This document shows, in pieces, positions 25,000-34,465 of a stretch of 64,000 bases of DNA. The DNA comes from Burkholderiales bacterium (GTDB lineage: Bacteria > Pseudomonadota > Gammaproteobacteria > Burkholderiales > SG8-39). The notes under the pieces are model-generated. The model was not told the DNA's origin. It did no database searches and saw nothing but the letters and a program-made list of their open reading frames with translations. The stretch spans positions 47,018-111,017 of the forward strand of contig JACZJV010000101.1 of NCBI GenBank assembly GCA_014860355.1, read 5' to 3'. The position numbers were made by a program, and so were the translations under genes. Every line of letters begins with the position of its first letter. The stretch's first letter is position 1.

Positions 25000-26082
25000 G
25001 TGGCGATTTTCCAGCGCTCCCTGCTGCGCGAATTCGGCAATCTGGCAGTTGCGGTTTTTGCCGCCCTGCTTGCGATTACCCTCACAACGCAACTGATCCG
25101 CTTTCTCGGCCAGGCTGCGACCGGCAAGCTCCTGACCGAGGCGGTGCTCGCGCTACTCGGGTTCTCCGCGCTCAATTACCTGCCGGTGCTGTTGTCGCTC
25201 ACTTTGTTCATTTCGGTGCTGATGACCATCAGCCGCAGCTACCGCGATTCGGAGATGGTGATCTGGTTCAGTTCCGGGCTTCCGCTCACGGCCTGGGTGC
25301 GGCCGGTCATGATTTTCGCACTGCCGCTGGTGCTCGTGATAGCGCTGCTGTCGCTGTTCCTCGCACCCTGGGCCAACAGCCAGAGCGAAGCATACCGCCG
25401 ACTGCTCGAGAGCCGCGACGAGTTGTCGCGCATCGCGCCGGGCGTGTTCCGCGAATCGGCCAACGCCGAACGCGTGTTCTTCGTCGAGGGCATCGCCGAC
25501 GATTCGAGCAGGGTACAGAATGTGTTCGTCACTTCGATGCAGCACGGCAGGCTGGGGGTGATGGTGAGCCGGCACGGTTTCACTGAAACCGCCGCAAACG
25601 GCGATCGTTTCATCGTGCTCGCGGACGGCAGGCGCTACGAGGGCAAGCCGGGCGAGGCGGAGTACCGCGTGATGGAATTCAAGCGCTATGCGGCGCGCAT
25701 CGAAACGCGCGAAGCCAAGGTCGGGCAGATTCCGGCGCGCGCACTGTCCACCCAGGCGCTGCTGGATGACCCCCATCAGGGGAATCTGGCCGAACTGCTG
25801 TGGCGCATCGGCCTGCCGCTGGCGGCGCTCAACCTGACGCTGCTCGCGATTCCGCTGGCTTTCGTCAATCCGCGTGCCAGCCGCTCGACCAATCTTGTGT
25901 TCGCGCTGCTCACCTACATGGTGTACAGCAACCTGATCAGCGTGAGCCAGGCGTGGGTGTCGCAGGGCAAACTGTCTTTCCATATTGGCTGGTGGGCGGT
26001 GCATGTCACCATGCTGCTGCTGCTGTTGGTGCTGTTCTACCGCCGCATGCGCATCAATTCGGCGTTCAGGAGGGGACGTTGA
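25000..26082 (+). CDS. lptF: LptF, LPS export permease subunit
   Basis: A 360-residue inner-membrane protein of the YjgP/YjgQ family with paired N- and C-terminal helices around a periplasmic domain. With LptG and the LptB ATPase it extracts lipopolysaccharide from the inner membrane. The GTG start at 25000 follows AAAGAGG. It overlaps lptG by four bases. The divergent pepA starts 208 bases away. Confidence 0.95.
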   Translation: MAIFQRSLLREFGNLAVAVFAALLAITLTTQLIRFLGQAATGKLLTEAVLALLGFSALNYLPVLLSLTLFISVLMTISRSYRDSEMVIWFSSGLPLTAWVRPVMIFALPLVLVIALLSLFLAPWANSQSEAYRRLLESRDELSRIAPGVFRESANAERVFFVEGIADDSSRVQNVFVTSMQHGRLGVMVSRHGFTETAANGDRFIVLADGRRYEGKPGEAEYRVMEFKRYAARIETREAKVGQIPARALSTQALLDDPHQGNLAELLWRIGLPLAALNLTLLAIPLAFVNPRASRSTNLVFALLTYMVYSNLISVSQAWVSQGKLSFHIGWWAVHVTMLLLLLVLFYRRMRINSAFRRGR

Positions 26083-27152
26083 ACTTGGTGCGAAAATACC
26101 TCGCGCGCGAGATCTACTCGGCGACCCTGCTGGTTCTGGTCGCTTTCCTGATGCTGTTCGCTTTCTTCGACCTGATCAACGAGCTCAATTATCTGGGCAA
26201 GGGCAATTACCGATTGCAGCATGTATTGTTGTTCGTGCTGCTGTCCTTGCCCGGACACGTGTACGAGCTCGCTCCGATCGCGGTGCTGATCGGCACGCTC
26301 TACGCCTTGTCGCAGCTTGCCGCCAATTCCGAATACACGGTGATGCGGATTTCCGGCTTGTCGCCCTATGCTGCGGGTGCGGCGCTGGCGCGCATCGGCG
26401 CGATATTCGTGGTTCTTACATTCGTCTTCGGCGAATTGGTCACGCCATTCGCGGAGCGCGCTGCGCAGCAGCTGCGCCTCGCCGCGATGAGCGCAGTGGT
26501 GGCGCAGGAATTCCGCTCCGGGCTTTGGGTGAAAGACGAGTTTCGCTTCATCAACGTGCGCGAGGTCAAGCCCGACAATTCGCTCAACGGTGTCAAGATC
26601 TACGAGTTCGACAAGGATTACCGCCTGCGTTCGATCAGCTTTGCGGAACGTGGGGAATTCAAGAAAGACAATACCTGGAGCTTGACCCGCGTGGTGCGGA
26701 CCAATTTCGACGGCAGCGGCACCAGCGTGTCCAAGTTCGCCCAGACTGATTGGCACTCGGTGCTGACGCCCGACCTGCTGTCAGTACTACTGGTTCAGCC
26801 CGAAAAGATGTCGGCGATCAATCTGTACCAGTTTACCCGCCACCTGTCGGAGAACCGGCAGCAGACCGAGCGCTACGAGATCGCAATGTGGAAGAAACTG
26901 CTCTATCCCTTCGCCACGCTGGTGATGATGGCGCTGGCTCTGCCTTTTGCGTATGTGCACGTGCGCCTCGGCGGCGTGGGGGTGAAGATATTTTCCGGCA
27001 TCATGCTAGGGGTGCTCTTCCATCTGTTGAACGGCCTTTCCTCGTCGGTCGGCATCATCCAGGGCTGGACGCCGTTCTACTCCGCCGTGCTGCCCAGCGT
27101 GCTGTTCCTGACGGCTGCCATAGCGATGATGTGGTGGGTGGAAAGGCGGTGA
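26079..27152 (+). CDS. lptG: LptG, LPS export permease subunit
   Basis: A 357-residue partner of LptF with the same topology; it begins with RKYLAREIYSATLLV and contains the family segments FFDLINEL and LYALSQLAANSEY. The chosen start is TTG at 26079, overlapping the lptF stop (TTGA) six bases after AGGAGGGG. GTG at 26088 is an alternative that would shorten it by three residues. The gene converges with the RDD-family gene. Confidence 0.94.
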   Translation: MNLVRKYLAREIYSATLLVLVAFLMLFAFFDLINELNYLGKGNYRLQHVLLFVLLSLPGHVYELAPIAVLIGTLYALSQLAANSEYTVMRISGLSPYAAGAALARIGAIFVVLTFVFGELVTPFAERAAQQLRLAAMSAVVAQEFRSGLWVKDEFRFINVREVKPDNSLNGVKIYEFDKDYRLRSISFAERGEFKKDNTWSLTRVVRTNFDGSGTSVSKFAQTDWHSVLTPDLLSVLLVQPEKMSAINLYQFTRHLSENRQQTERYEIAMWKKLLYPFATLVMMALALPFAYVHVRLGGVGVKIFSGIMLGVLFHLLNGLSSSVGIIQGWTPFYSAVLPSVLFLTAAIAMMWWVERR

Positions 27153-27228
27153 TTCGGCAGTGGCCGAGGCAGGCCGCGACAGCCGGGGACTACCGGCCAG
27201 GCGCGCCCTTGCCACGGTTTGCTCGCGA

Positions 27229-27666
27229 TCAGTCGCTCACGATCCTTGTCCCCGCCAGTCGGTCGTGCAGGAACTGCCGGTCGCGGTCGAAAGGAGCGTA
27301 AAGGATGCCGATCCCGCCCAGCGCCAGGCAGGGCCAGGCACAGACATAGCGCACTATTGCCTGGCGCAAAGTGATTCTGCGGCCGTTTGCGCCGGCCAGT
27401 CGCAGTTTCCAGGTTTTCATCGCCAGGGTTTGTCCGCGGCGATGCCAGGAGCCGGCGAAATACAGTCCGATCACCAGGAATAGATAGAGCTGGAACACCT
27501 GTCGCAGCCACCCGCTCGGAGGGCCCCCGCTTGCGCCGAGGAACAGCAGCCCGGCAAAAAACGCGACGCCGGCGAGGAGCAGCGACTCGTACACCATGCT
27601 GACGAGCCGTCGTCGGATGCTGGGATAAGTGGGAGTGCGCGCGTCTGCGCCGGCGCCGGCCGGCAC
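27229..27666 (-). CDS. RDD-family membrane protein
   Basis: A 145-residue protein with about three hydrophobic helices and the RDD-type N-terminal segment (IRRRLVSMVYESLLLAGV, with Arg and an acidic residue in helix 1). The family is common but its function is largely unknown, with some members linked to ion exchange. GTG start at 27666, one base after the upstream DUF3106 stop, implies translational coupling. Confidence 0.85.
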   Translation of the reverse strand: MPAGAGADARTPTYPSIRRRLVSMVYESLLLAGVAFFAGLLFLGASGGPPSGWLRQVFQLYLFLVIGLYFAGSWHRRGQTLAMKTWKLRLAGANGRRITLRQAIVRYVCAWPCLALGGIGILYAPFDRDRQFLHDRLAGTRIVSD

Positions 27667-27667
27667 G

Positions 27668-28132
27668 TCAGCGCGCAGCGCCGGAAGGCACTGCCGGCGC
27701 TGCGGTCTTGCCGCTGTCGGGCGCGGCTGATTCCGGCGGGGCTTTTTTCGGCTTGGCCTGCTTCTGCGTCTGTTCCTGGTGCCACTTCTGCTTCACCACT
27801 TCGCGCTTTTCCGGAGGTTGCTTTGCCAGCTTCTTGTAGTTCTCGCGCGCGATGCGACGCTGCTCCGGAGTCAGCTTGGCCCATCCCTGCATCCGCATCT
27901 GCAGGCGCTGTTGCTCTTCCGGCTTCATCTTGGGATAGCGCTTGGCAGTCAGCAGCCATTTCTTGCGACGTTTGTCGTCGAAGCTGTGCCATTCACCGGC
28001 CAGGGGGGCCAGAATCTGCTGCTGTTCAGGCGTGAGCTGCGCCCACTCGGGCTGCTTTTTGTCGGCTGCAGTGGCGAAGGTGGATAGGGCGAGGCACAGC
28101 CCGAGCGTCAGGGCTGCGAGCGCTTTAGCCAT
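27668..28132 (-). CDS. DUF3106 periplasmic protein
   Basis: A 154-residue protein with a signal peptide (to about residue 22) and a middle part of repeated W-x-x-L-T-P-E-Q-type motifs (EWAQLTPEQQQIL, GWAKLTPEQRRIA), the DUF3106 signature. The C terminus is Lys/Pro/Ala-rich. It overlaps the upstream DUF3619 gene by 25 bases. In Betaproteobacteria this pair follows a sigma-factor gene, so a shared envelope-stress role is possible but unproven. Confidence 0.85.
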   Translation of the reverse strand: MAKALAALTLGLCLALSTFATAADKKQPEWAQLTPEQQQILAPLAGEWHSFDDKRRKKWLLTAKRYPKMKPEEQQRLQMRMQGWAKLTPEQRRIARENYKKLAKQPPEKREVVKQKWHQEQTQKQAKPKKAPPESAAPDSGKTAAPAVPSGAAR

Positions 28133-28482
28133 GTATCGAAGCTCTTGTCCAGATAGGCGTTGATCGGCAGTTCACTGGAGAGGAGCGCTGTGTCGATATC
28201 GGCAATTTCCTCCACCGACGGCGTTTGCTGCCAGTACTGGAGCGCCACTAGTACCAGTATCAGTCCTGCGCCGGCGACGGCGATGCTGGCAGATGCCGGA
28301 CTGCCCGACAGGCGCCCGACAAGGGCGTCCACCCAAGCCAGCGCAAACGCGGGCTCGGTCACGCGCTGGCGCACCAAGGCCCGCTCGCGCGCGACCTTCA
28401 GCCGGTCGCGCACGGCCGGTTCGAGATTCAGCGACCGGTCGAGTTGTTGCTTGATTTGGTGGCCGAATTCTCGTTCATTCAT
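28108..28482 (-). CDS. DUF3619 membrane protein, possible sigma-factor partner
   Basis: A 124-residue protein with a charged N-terminal part (MNEREFGHQIKQQLDRSL) and one transmembrane helix around residues 65-85. This layout resembles small anti-sigma proteins. Its ATG overlaps the stop of the sigma-factor gene (ATGA), so the two are co-translated. An anti-sigma role is inference from position and topology. Confidence 0.82.
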   Translation of the reverse strand: MNEREFGHQIKQQLDRSLNLEPAVRDRLKVARERALVRQRVTEPAFALAWVDALVGRLSGSPASASIAVAGAGLILVLVALQYWQQTPSVEEIADIDTALLSSELPINAYLDKSFDTWLKRSQP

Positions 28483-29048
28483 AATGTAACCCCCTTGCGC
28501 TTGAGTGCGATCGCCAGAGTGTGCGCCGCGCGCGAGCAATGGGTCTTGACGCTGCCTTCCGAACAACCCATGGCCTGCGCGGTTTCGGCAACGTCCAACT
28601 CTTCCCAGTAACGCAGCAGGAAGGCTTCGCGTTGACGTGGCGGCAATTTTATCAACTCCTCCTCGATTAAAACAATAAGTTGTGACTTTTCAAGATGATC
28701 CGGCGGCCCTAGCGCCTGATCCGAGCCTTCGGCAGGCGCCAGAGTTTCCAGCGGATCCGCCTCATCGTCTGCGCTCCTGCCCGTCAAAATCGATGATAAC
28801 TGCGTAGTCCACGTCGCGCGCACCTTGTAGCGGCGGTAATAATCGCGGATGGTGTTCTGCAGGATACGCTGGAACAGCATCGGCAGTTCGGCCGAGGGCT
28901 TGGCGCCGTATTTTTCCGCCAGCTTCAGCATCGAATCCTGCACTATGTCCAGGGCCGCTTGTTCATCGCGCACGGCGTATCTCGCCTGCTTGTAAGCGCG
29001 TTTTTCGACAATGAGCAGAAACTCGGAGAGTTCGTTGCGCGAAGCCAG
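28479..29048 (-). CDS. RNA polymerase sigma factor (sigma-70/ECF type), apparent CTG start
   Basis: A 189-residue factor with region 2 (RYAVRDEQAALDIVQDSMLK, then FQRILQNTIRDYYRR) and region 4 (LPPRQREAFLLRYWEE ... CSEGSVKTHCSRA). The family start (M-A-S-x-N-E-L-S-E-F-L) falls on CTG at 29048, seven bases after GAGGA. The only upstream ATG (29216) would add 56 residues unlike the family and lacks a ribosome site. It is divergent from ilvB and coupled to DUF3619. The target regulon is unknown. Confidence 0.85.
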   Translation of the reverse strand: MASRNELSEFLLIVEKRAYKQARYAVRDEQAALDIVQDSMLKLAEKYGAKPSAELPMLFQRILQNTIRDYYRRYKVRATWTTQLSSILTGRSADDEADPLETLAPAEGSDQALGPPDHLEKSQLIVLIEEELIKLPPRQREAFLLRYWEELDVAETAQAMGCSEGSVKTHCSRAAHTLAIALKRKGVTL

Positions 29049-29171
29049 GACGATATCCTCGAAACAGCCGTTCAGGGAGCATGCGGGAACCTGTCCCAAA
29101 GCATATGCTGGTTGGCTCCGAATTCTAGTGCTTAACCCGGTATCGCGCTGCACAATTGTCGCGTGCGTTAA

Positions 29172-29230
29172 GTTGCGCCGCAACAAAAAAATCTTGACCA
29201 AATGAGGGGCAGGCATTAGTGTTCAACACT
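29172..29230 (+). promoter_or_regulatory. Candidate ilvB promoter with two perfect palindromes
   Basis: TTGACC (29194-29199) and TAGTGT (29217-29222) are spaced 17 bases. A perfect palindrome AGTGTT-C-AACACT (29218-29230) covers the -10 and start region, and another, GTTGCG-C-CGCAAC (29172-29184), lies just upstream of the -35. The -10 is a poor match, so the promoter is moderately supported. The palindromes look like operators but no regulator is identified. Confidence 0.45.
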
Positions 29231-29253
29231 TTGGGAAAAACCCAGCGAGAATC

Positions 29254-30960
29254 ATGGAATTAACGGGCGCAGAAATCCTCATAAAGTGCTTGCAGGCGGA
29301 GAAAGTCGAGTACGTCTTCGGTTATCCCGGCGGTGCGGTCCTGTTCATTTACGACGAGTTGTTCAAACAGACCAAAGTCAAGCATGTACTGGTGCGCCAT
29401 GAGCAAGGCGCGACGCATGCCGCCGACGGCTATTCGCGTTCGAGCCGCAAAGTTGGCGTGGCGCTGGTGACCTCGGGTCCGGGCGTCACCAATGCTGTAA
29501 CCGGCATTGCCACGGCGTATATGGATTCGATCCCGATGGTGATTATTTCCGGCCAGGTGCCCACCCATGCGATCGGGCTGGATGCCTTCCAGGAATGCGA
29601 TGCAGTGGGGATCACCCGTCCGTGCGTAAAGCACAATTTCCTGGTGAAAGACGTCAAGGATCTCGCGCTGACGATCAAGAAGGCTTTCTATCTTGCCTCT
29701 ACCGGCCGGCCGGGGCCGGTGCTGGTCGATATCCCCAAGGACGTGACCACCGACAAGTGCAAGTTCGAGTATCCCGAAACAATCTCCATGCGTTCCTACA
29801 ATCCGGTGGTGAAGGGACATTCGGGCCAGATCAAGAAGGCGGCGCAGCTGCTGATCGAAGCCAGGCGGCCGATGATTTACGCAGGCGGCGGCGTCATCCT
29901 GTCTGACGCCTCGGCGCAGCTGACGAAATTGGTCAAGACGCTGGGATTTCCCTGCACCAATACGCTCATGGGTTTGGGCGGTTTTCCGGCAACGGACAAG
30001 CATTTTGTCGGCATGCTGGGCATGCACGGCACCTACGAAGCAAACATGGCGATGCAGAATTGCGACGTGCTGGTTGCCATCGGCGCGCGCTTCGACGACC
30101 GTGTCATCGGCGATCCGGCGCATTTCGGCCAGGTGCCGCGCAAGATCGTACACATCGACATCGATCCGTCGTCGATTTCCAAGCGGGTGAAAGTGGACGT
30201 GCCGATCGTGGGCCATGTGCCGGACGTGCTCGACGACCTGATCAAGCTGATCGATGCGAGCAAGCTGCGCCCCGATCCGAAGGCGCTCGGCGCCTGGTGG
30301 GAACAGATCATGTTGTGGAAGACCAAGGACTGCCTGCGCTACGACCGCAAGAGCAAGATCATCAAGCCGCAATACGTTCTGGAGAAGCTCTACGAAATCA
30401 CCAAGGGCGACGCCATCATCACTTCCGACGTCGGCCAGCACCAGATGTGGGCGGCGCAGTTCTACAAGTTCGACAAGCCGCGCCGCTGGATCAACTCCGG
30501 CGGGCTGGGCACGATGGGCTTCGGGCTGCCAGCGGCGATGGGGGCGCAGCTGGCCAATCCAGGCGCGTCGGTCGTTTGCGTCACCGGCGAGGCGAGCTTT
30601 CAGATGTGTATCCAGGAACTGTCGACCTGCAAGCAGTATCGATTGCCGATCAAGGTCGTCAACCTCAACAACCGCTACATGGGCATGGTGCGGCAGTGGC
30701 AGCAGTTTTTCCACGGCAACCGGTATTCCGAGTCCTACATGGATGCGCTGCCCGATTTCGTCAAGCTGGCCGAGAGTTACGGCCATGTCGGCATCCGTAT
30801 CGACAAACCCGCCGATGTCGAGCCGGCGCTGAAGGCGGCGTTCAAGCGCACCGACGAACTCGTGTTCATGGATTTCATTACCGACCAGACCGAGAACGTC
30901 TATCCCATGGTCGGAGGCGGCAAGGGGCTGACCGAGATGATCCTGGCCGAAGAATTGTAA
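29254..30960 (+). CDS. ilvB: Acetolactate synthase large subunit
   Basis: A 568-residue thiamine-diphosphate enzyme that condenses two pyruvates, or pyruvate and 2-ketobutyrate, in valine, leucine and isoleucine synthesis. The N terminus ELTGAEILIKCLQAEKVEYV and the catalytic-glutamate region VRHEQGATHAADGYSR are clear, as is the ThDP site (GEASFQMCIQELST). It is followed 37 bases later by the regulatory subunit gene. ilvI is an equally valid name. Confidence 0.96.
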   Translation: MELTGAEILIKCLQAEKVEYVFGYPGGAVLFIYDELFKQTKVKHVLVRHEQGATHAADGYSRSSRKVGVALVTSGPGVTNAVTGIATAYMDSIPMVIISGQVPTHAIGLDAFQECDAVGITRPCVKHNFLVKDVKDLALTIKKAFYLASTGRPGPVLVDIPKDVTTDKCKFEYPETISMRSYNPVVKGHSGQIKKAAQLLIEARRPMIYAGGGVILSDASAQLTKLVKTLGFPCTNTLMGLGGFPATDKHFVGMLGMHGTYEANMAMQNCDVLVAIGARFDDRVIGDPAHFGQVPRKIVHIDIDPSSISKRVKVDVPIVGHVPDVLDDLIKLIDASKLRPDPKALGAWWEQIMLWKTKDCLRYDRKSKIIKPQYVLEKLYEITKGDAIITSDVGQHQMWAAQFYKFDKPRRWINSGGLGTMGFGLPAAMGAQLANPGASVVCVTGEASFQMCIQELSTCKQYRLPIKVVNLNNRYMGMVRQWQQFFHGNRYSESYMDALPDFVKLAESYGHVGIRIDKPADVEPALKAAFKRTDELVFMDFITDQTENVYPMVGGGKGLTEMILAEEL

Positions 30961-30997
30961 GTTAGCGCTGCGCAACCCACTACCGATGCAGACAACC

Positions 30998-31489
30998 ATG
31001 CGACACATCATATCCATCCTTCTTGAGAACGAGGCCGGCGCCCTGTCACGCGTTTCCGGACTGTTCTCCGCCCGCGGCTACAACATCGAGTCGCTCACCG
31101 TCGCACCTACCGAGGACGAATCGCTGTCGCGCATGACCATCGTCACTTCGGGCTCCGGCGACGTGATCGAGCAGATCACCAAGCAGCTCAATAAGCTGGT
31201 CGAAGTGGTCAAGGTAGTGGACCTGTTTGAGGCTCCGCACATCGAGCGCGAGCTGATGCTGATCAAGGTGCGCGCCGCCGCCAAGGATCGCGACGACATG
31301 AAGCGCATGTCCGATATTTTTCGCGGGCGCATCATCGACGTGTCCGAAGACACCTACACCATCGAACTTACCGGCACCGGGCAGAAGCTGGACGCCTTTA
31401 TCGAGGCGCTTGGACGCAGCGCCATTCTCGAGACGGCGCGCACCGGCGCATGCGGAATATCGCGCGGCCAGCGGGTTCTTAGAATTTAA
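30998..31489 (+). CDS. ilvH: Acetolactate synthase small (regulatory) subunit
   Basis: A 163-residue protein with the N-terminal ACT domain (NEAGALSRVSGLFSARGYNI) that binds valine and controls the large subunit, and the usual C-terminal domain. The start at 30998 (MRHIISILLEN) is the family N terminus; an ATG four codons earlier is possible. No clear ribosome site is visible for either. Confidence 0.95.
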   Translation: MRHIISILLENEAGALSRVSGLFSARGYNIESLTVAPTEDESLSRMTIVTSGSGDVIEQITKQLNKLVEVVKVVDLFEAPHIERELMLIKVRAAAKDRDDMKRMSDIFRGRIIDVSEDTYTIELTGTGQKLDAFIEALGRSAILETARTGACGISRGQRVLRI

Positions 31490-31524
31490 TAAACTGAGGC
31501 CAGGGGCGAGAGTCCGGGGACTAG

Positions 31525-32604
<1,080 letters not shown>

Positions 32605-32683
32605 GCGCGATGAGCGCAGGACCGGAGAAGGCGTCGCCTGTCGTCCTGAATCCGGCATTGCGTCACTGCTCCTACCGTCTTCG

Positions 32684-33322
32684 ATGAACTATCCCCATCC
32701 ACTCATCGCCCGCGAGGGCTGGCCGTTCCTCGCGCTCGCCGTCGCGGCGGCGGCGCTGGTGTCCTGGTACAGCCTGGTCTGGTCGGTCCCGTTCTGGGTC
32801 GTTGCCTTATTCGTGCTGCAGTTTTTCCGCGACCCCGGGCGCGAGGTGCCGGGGGATGCGAAAACGGTGGTGTCGCCCGCGGACGGGCGCATCGTCGCGG
32901 TGGAGAAAGCGCACGACCCCTACCTCGACCGGGAAACGACCAAGGTCAGCGTGTTCATGAACGTGTTCAACGTGCACTCCAATCGTGCGCCAGTGGACGG
33001 GGAAGTGAAGAAGATATGGTACGAGGCCGGAAGCTTTCTCAACGCGGCGCTGGACAAGGCATCTACCGAGAACGAACGCAATGCGTTGTGGATCCGCGCT
33101 GATGCGGGTGCCGATGTCGTCTGCGTGCAGGTGGCGGGCCTGATCGCACGGCGCATACTTTGCTACGTCAAAGCCGGCGCCAGGCTCGAGCGCGGGCAGC
33201 GCTATGGTTTCATTCGCTTCGGTTCGCGCGTCGACTTGTACCTGCCGCCCAACGCCCGCATCAAGGCGGCGCTGGGCGACAAGGTGTATGCTGCCAGCAC
33301 GATACTGGCCAGCCTGGAGTAG
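32684..33322 (+). CDS. psd: Phosphatidylserine decarboxylase proenzyme
   Basis: A 212-residue short-type decarboxylase that makes phosphatidylethanolamine at the inner membrane. An N-terminal hydrophobic region (about 12-45) precedes the catalytic core. The self-cleavage site that generates the pyruvoyl group is [10 protein letters not shown], with cleavage between Gly and Ser. It precedes pssA, which supplies its substrate. Confidence 0.95.
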   Translation: MNYPHPLIAREGWPFLALAVAAAALVSWYSLVWSVPFWVVALFVLQFFRDPGREVPGDAKTVVSPADGRIVAVEKAHDPYLDRETTKVSVFMNVFNVHSNRAPVDGEVKKIWYEAGSFLNAALDKASTENERNALWIRADAGADVVCVQVAGLIARRILCYVKAGARLERGQRYGFIRFGSRVDLYLPPNARIKAALGDKVYAASTILASLE

Positions 33323-33378
33323 CACGACAGGGAGGCCGTTTCGGAATTGTCGATACGGTGTCTGATCCAGAGGGGTAC

Positions 33379-33395
33379 GAGGGGACGTGCCCCTC
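33379..33395. repeat. G/C-run hairpin upstream of pssA
   Basis: GAGGGG and CCCCTC form 6-bp arms around ACGTG, ending 18 bases before the ATG at 33414. An alternative in-frame GTG start for pssA (33387) lies inside the loop, so the hairpin could affect start choice. Confidence 0.55.
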
Positions 33396-33413
33396 ATTTT
33401 TGATGAGCATGCG

Positions 33414-34166
33414 ATGCCTCTCTACAAACGCAGGAAGCCGCTGATCAACGCCGAGATGCGCCGCCGCGGCATCTATTTGCTGCCCAACCTGTTTACCACT
33501 GCGGCATTGTTCGCGGGCTTCTACGCGATCGTGCAGGCGATGAACACACGTTTTGACCAGGCGGCAGTGGCGATTTTCATCGCCATGGTTCTGGACGGCC
33601 TGGATGGGCGGGTCGCGCGCCTGACGCATACGCAGAGCGAGTTCGGAGCCGAGTACGACAGCCTGTCCGACATGGTGTCTTTCGGCGCTGCGCCGGCGCT
33701 GGTGATGTATGAATGGGCGCTCAAGAGCATGGGCCGCATCGGCTGGATCGCCGCTTTCGTCTACTGCGCCGGCGCGGCGTTGCGCCTGGCCCGGTTCAAC
33801 ACCAATATCGCAGTGGTGGACAAGCGCTATTTCCAGGGCTTGCCGAGCCCGGCGGCGGCGGCGCTGGTGGCAGGTTTCATCTGGGTGGTGGACGACTTCA
33901 AGATAGATGCAGTAAGCACCATGCGCTGGATCGCCTGCATCATCACGCTTTTTGCCGGCCTTACCATGGTGAGCAACGTACCCTTCTACAGTTTCAAGGA
34001 CATCAACTTCCGCCGCAGCGTGCCGTTCTGGGCCCTGCTGCTGCTCGTGTTCGCCGTTATCCTGATTTCCACCCATCCGCCCACGGTGCTGTTTCTCATG
34101 TTCGTTGCCTACTCTGTGTCAGGCTACGCGGTGTGGGGCTGGAACCGGCGCAAGAAGCGCTTGTAG
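33414..34166 (+). CDS. pssA: CDP-diacylglycerol--serine O-phosphatidyltransferase
   Basis: A 250-residue integral membrane enzyme that makes phosphatidylserine. The CDP-alcohol phosphatidyltransferase signature (D-x2-D-G-x2-A-R-x8-G-x3-D-x3-D) is visible from DGLDGRVAR through EYDSLSD. About seven hydrophobic helices follow. A GTG at 33387 would add nine residues and cannot be excluded. The neighbouring psd uses its product. Confidence 0.94.
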   Translation: MPLYKRRKPLINAEMRRRGIYLLPNLFTTAALFAGFYAIVQAMNTRFDQAAVAIFIAMVLDGLDGRVARLTHTQSEFGAEYDSLSDMVSFGAAPALVMYEWALKSMGRIGWIAAFVYCAGAALRLARFNTNIAVVDKRYFQGLPSPAAAALVAGFIWVVDDFKIDAVSTMRWIACIITLFAGLTMVSNVPFYSFKDINFRRSVPFWALLLLVFAVILISTHPPTVLFLMFVAYSVSGYAVWGWNRRKKRL

Positions 34167-34247
34167 CGAAACGGGGCCCGCAGGGTGACTGCATTCGGGT
34201 GCATCCCCTAGCAGAAAAGGCTATTGCCACCGGCCTCGAGCGGCCTA

Positions 34248-34276
34248 TTGCCTAATTGCGGGAAAGCCGATATATT
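34248..34276 (+). promoter_or_regulatory. Promoter of the leuA leader
   Basis: TTGCCT (34248-34253) and TATATT (34271-34276) are separated by 17 bases. CTATTGCC occurs twice 24 bases apart (34221 and 34245), the second copy overlapping the -35, which may mark a regulator site. The expected transcription start falls near 34282, almost on the ATG of the leader ORF. Confidence 0.7.
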
Positions 34277-34282
34277 CGCTCC

Positions 34283-34369
34283 ATGGTTTCCAGCACCACA
34301 GCGTTGACCGCTCTCCTCAGCAGCCTGCCTCTGCCGGCTTGCCTGCTGCTGCGCCCCGCGCGCACATAA
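34283..34369 (+). CDS. leuL: Leucine-rich leader peptide of leuA (attenuator)
   Basis: A 28-codon ORF with eight leucines, including the runs TALLSSLPLP and ACLLLRP, ends at TAA 34367-34369, 96 bases before leuA. This is the design of a ribosome-stalling leader that senses charged tRNA-Leu. No ribosome site precedes it and the promoter -10 ends six bases upstream, so it may be translated from a leaderless mRNA. It is too short for ordinary gene finding. Confidence 0.78.
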   Translation: MVSSTTALTALLSSLPLPACLLLRPART

Positions 34370-34398
34370 CCCAACCCACAATTTGTGTTTGTTTGAAT

Positions 34399-34419
34399 CC
34401 TGCGCTAACCCGGCGCAGG
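34399..34419 (+). promoter_or_regulatory. Hairpin in the leuA leader, candidate attenuator stem
   Basis: CCTGCGC and GCGCAGG form perfect 7-bp arms around TAACCCG, 30 bases after the leader ORF stop and 46 before leuA. It has no clear T-run, so it may be a weak terminator, a Rho-linked site or part of a larger switch. The assignment rests on its position after a leucine-rich leader. Confidence 0.5.
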
Positions 34420-34465
34420 CGGGCATTGTTCAATCCATTGCTGTATTTGCTGACCGGAGGCTGAG

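Noticed and set aside
29260..31017. 585-codon open frame antisense to ilvB
   Set aside because: Complement of a fully supported acetolactate synthase gene; no family resemblance in the translated frame.
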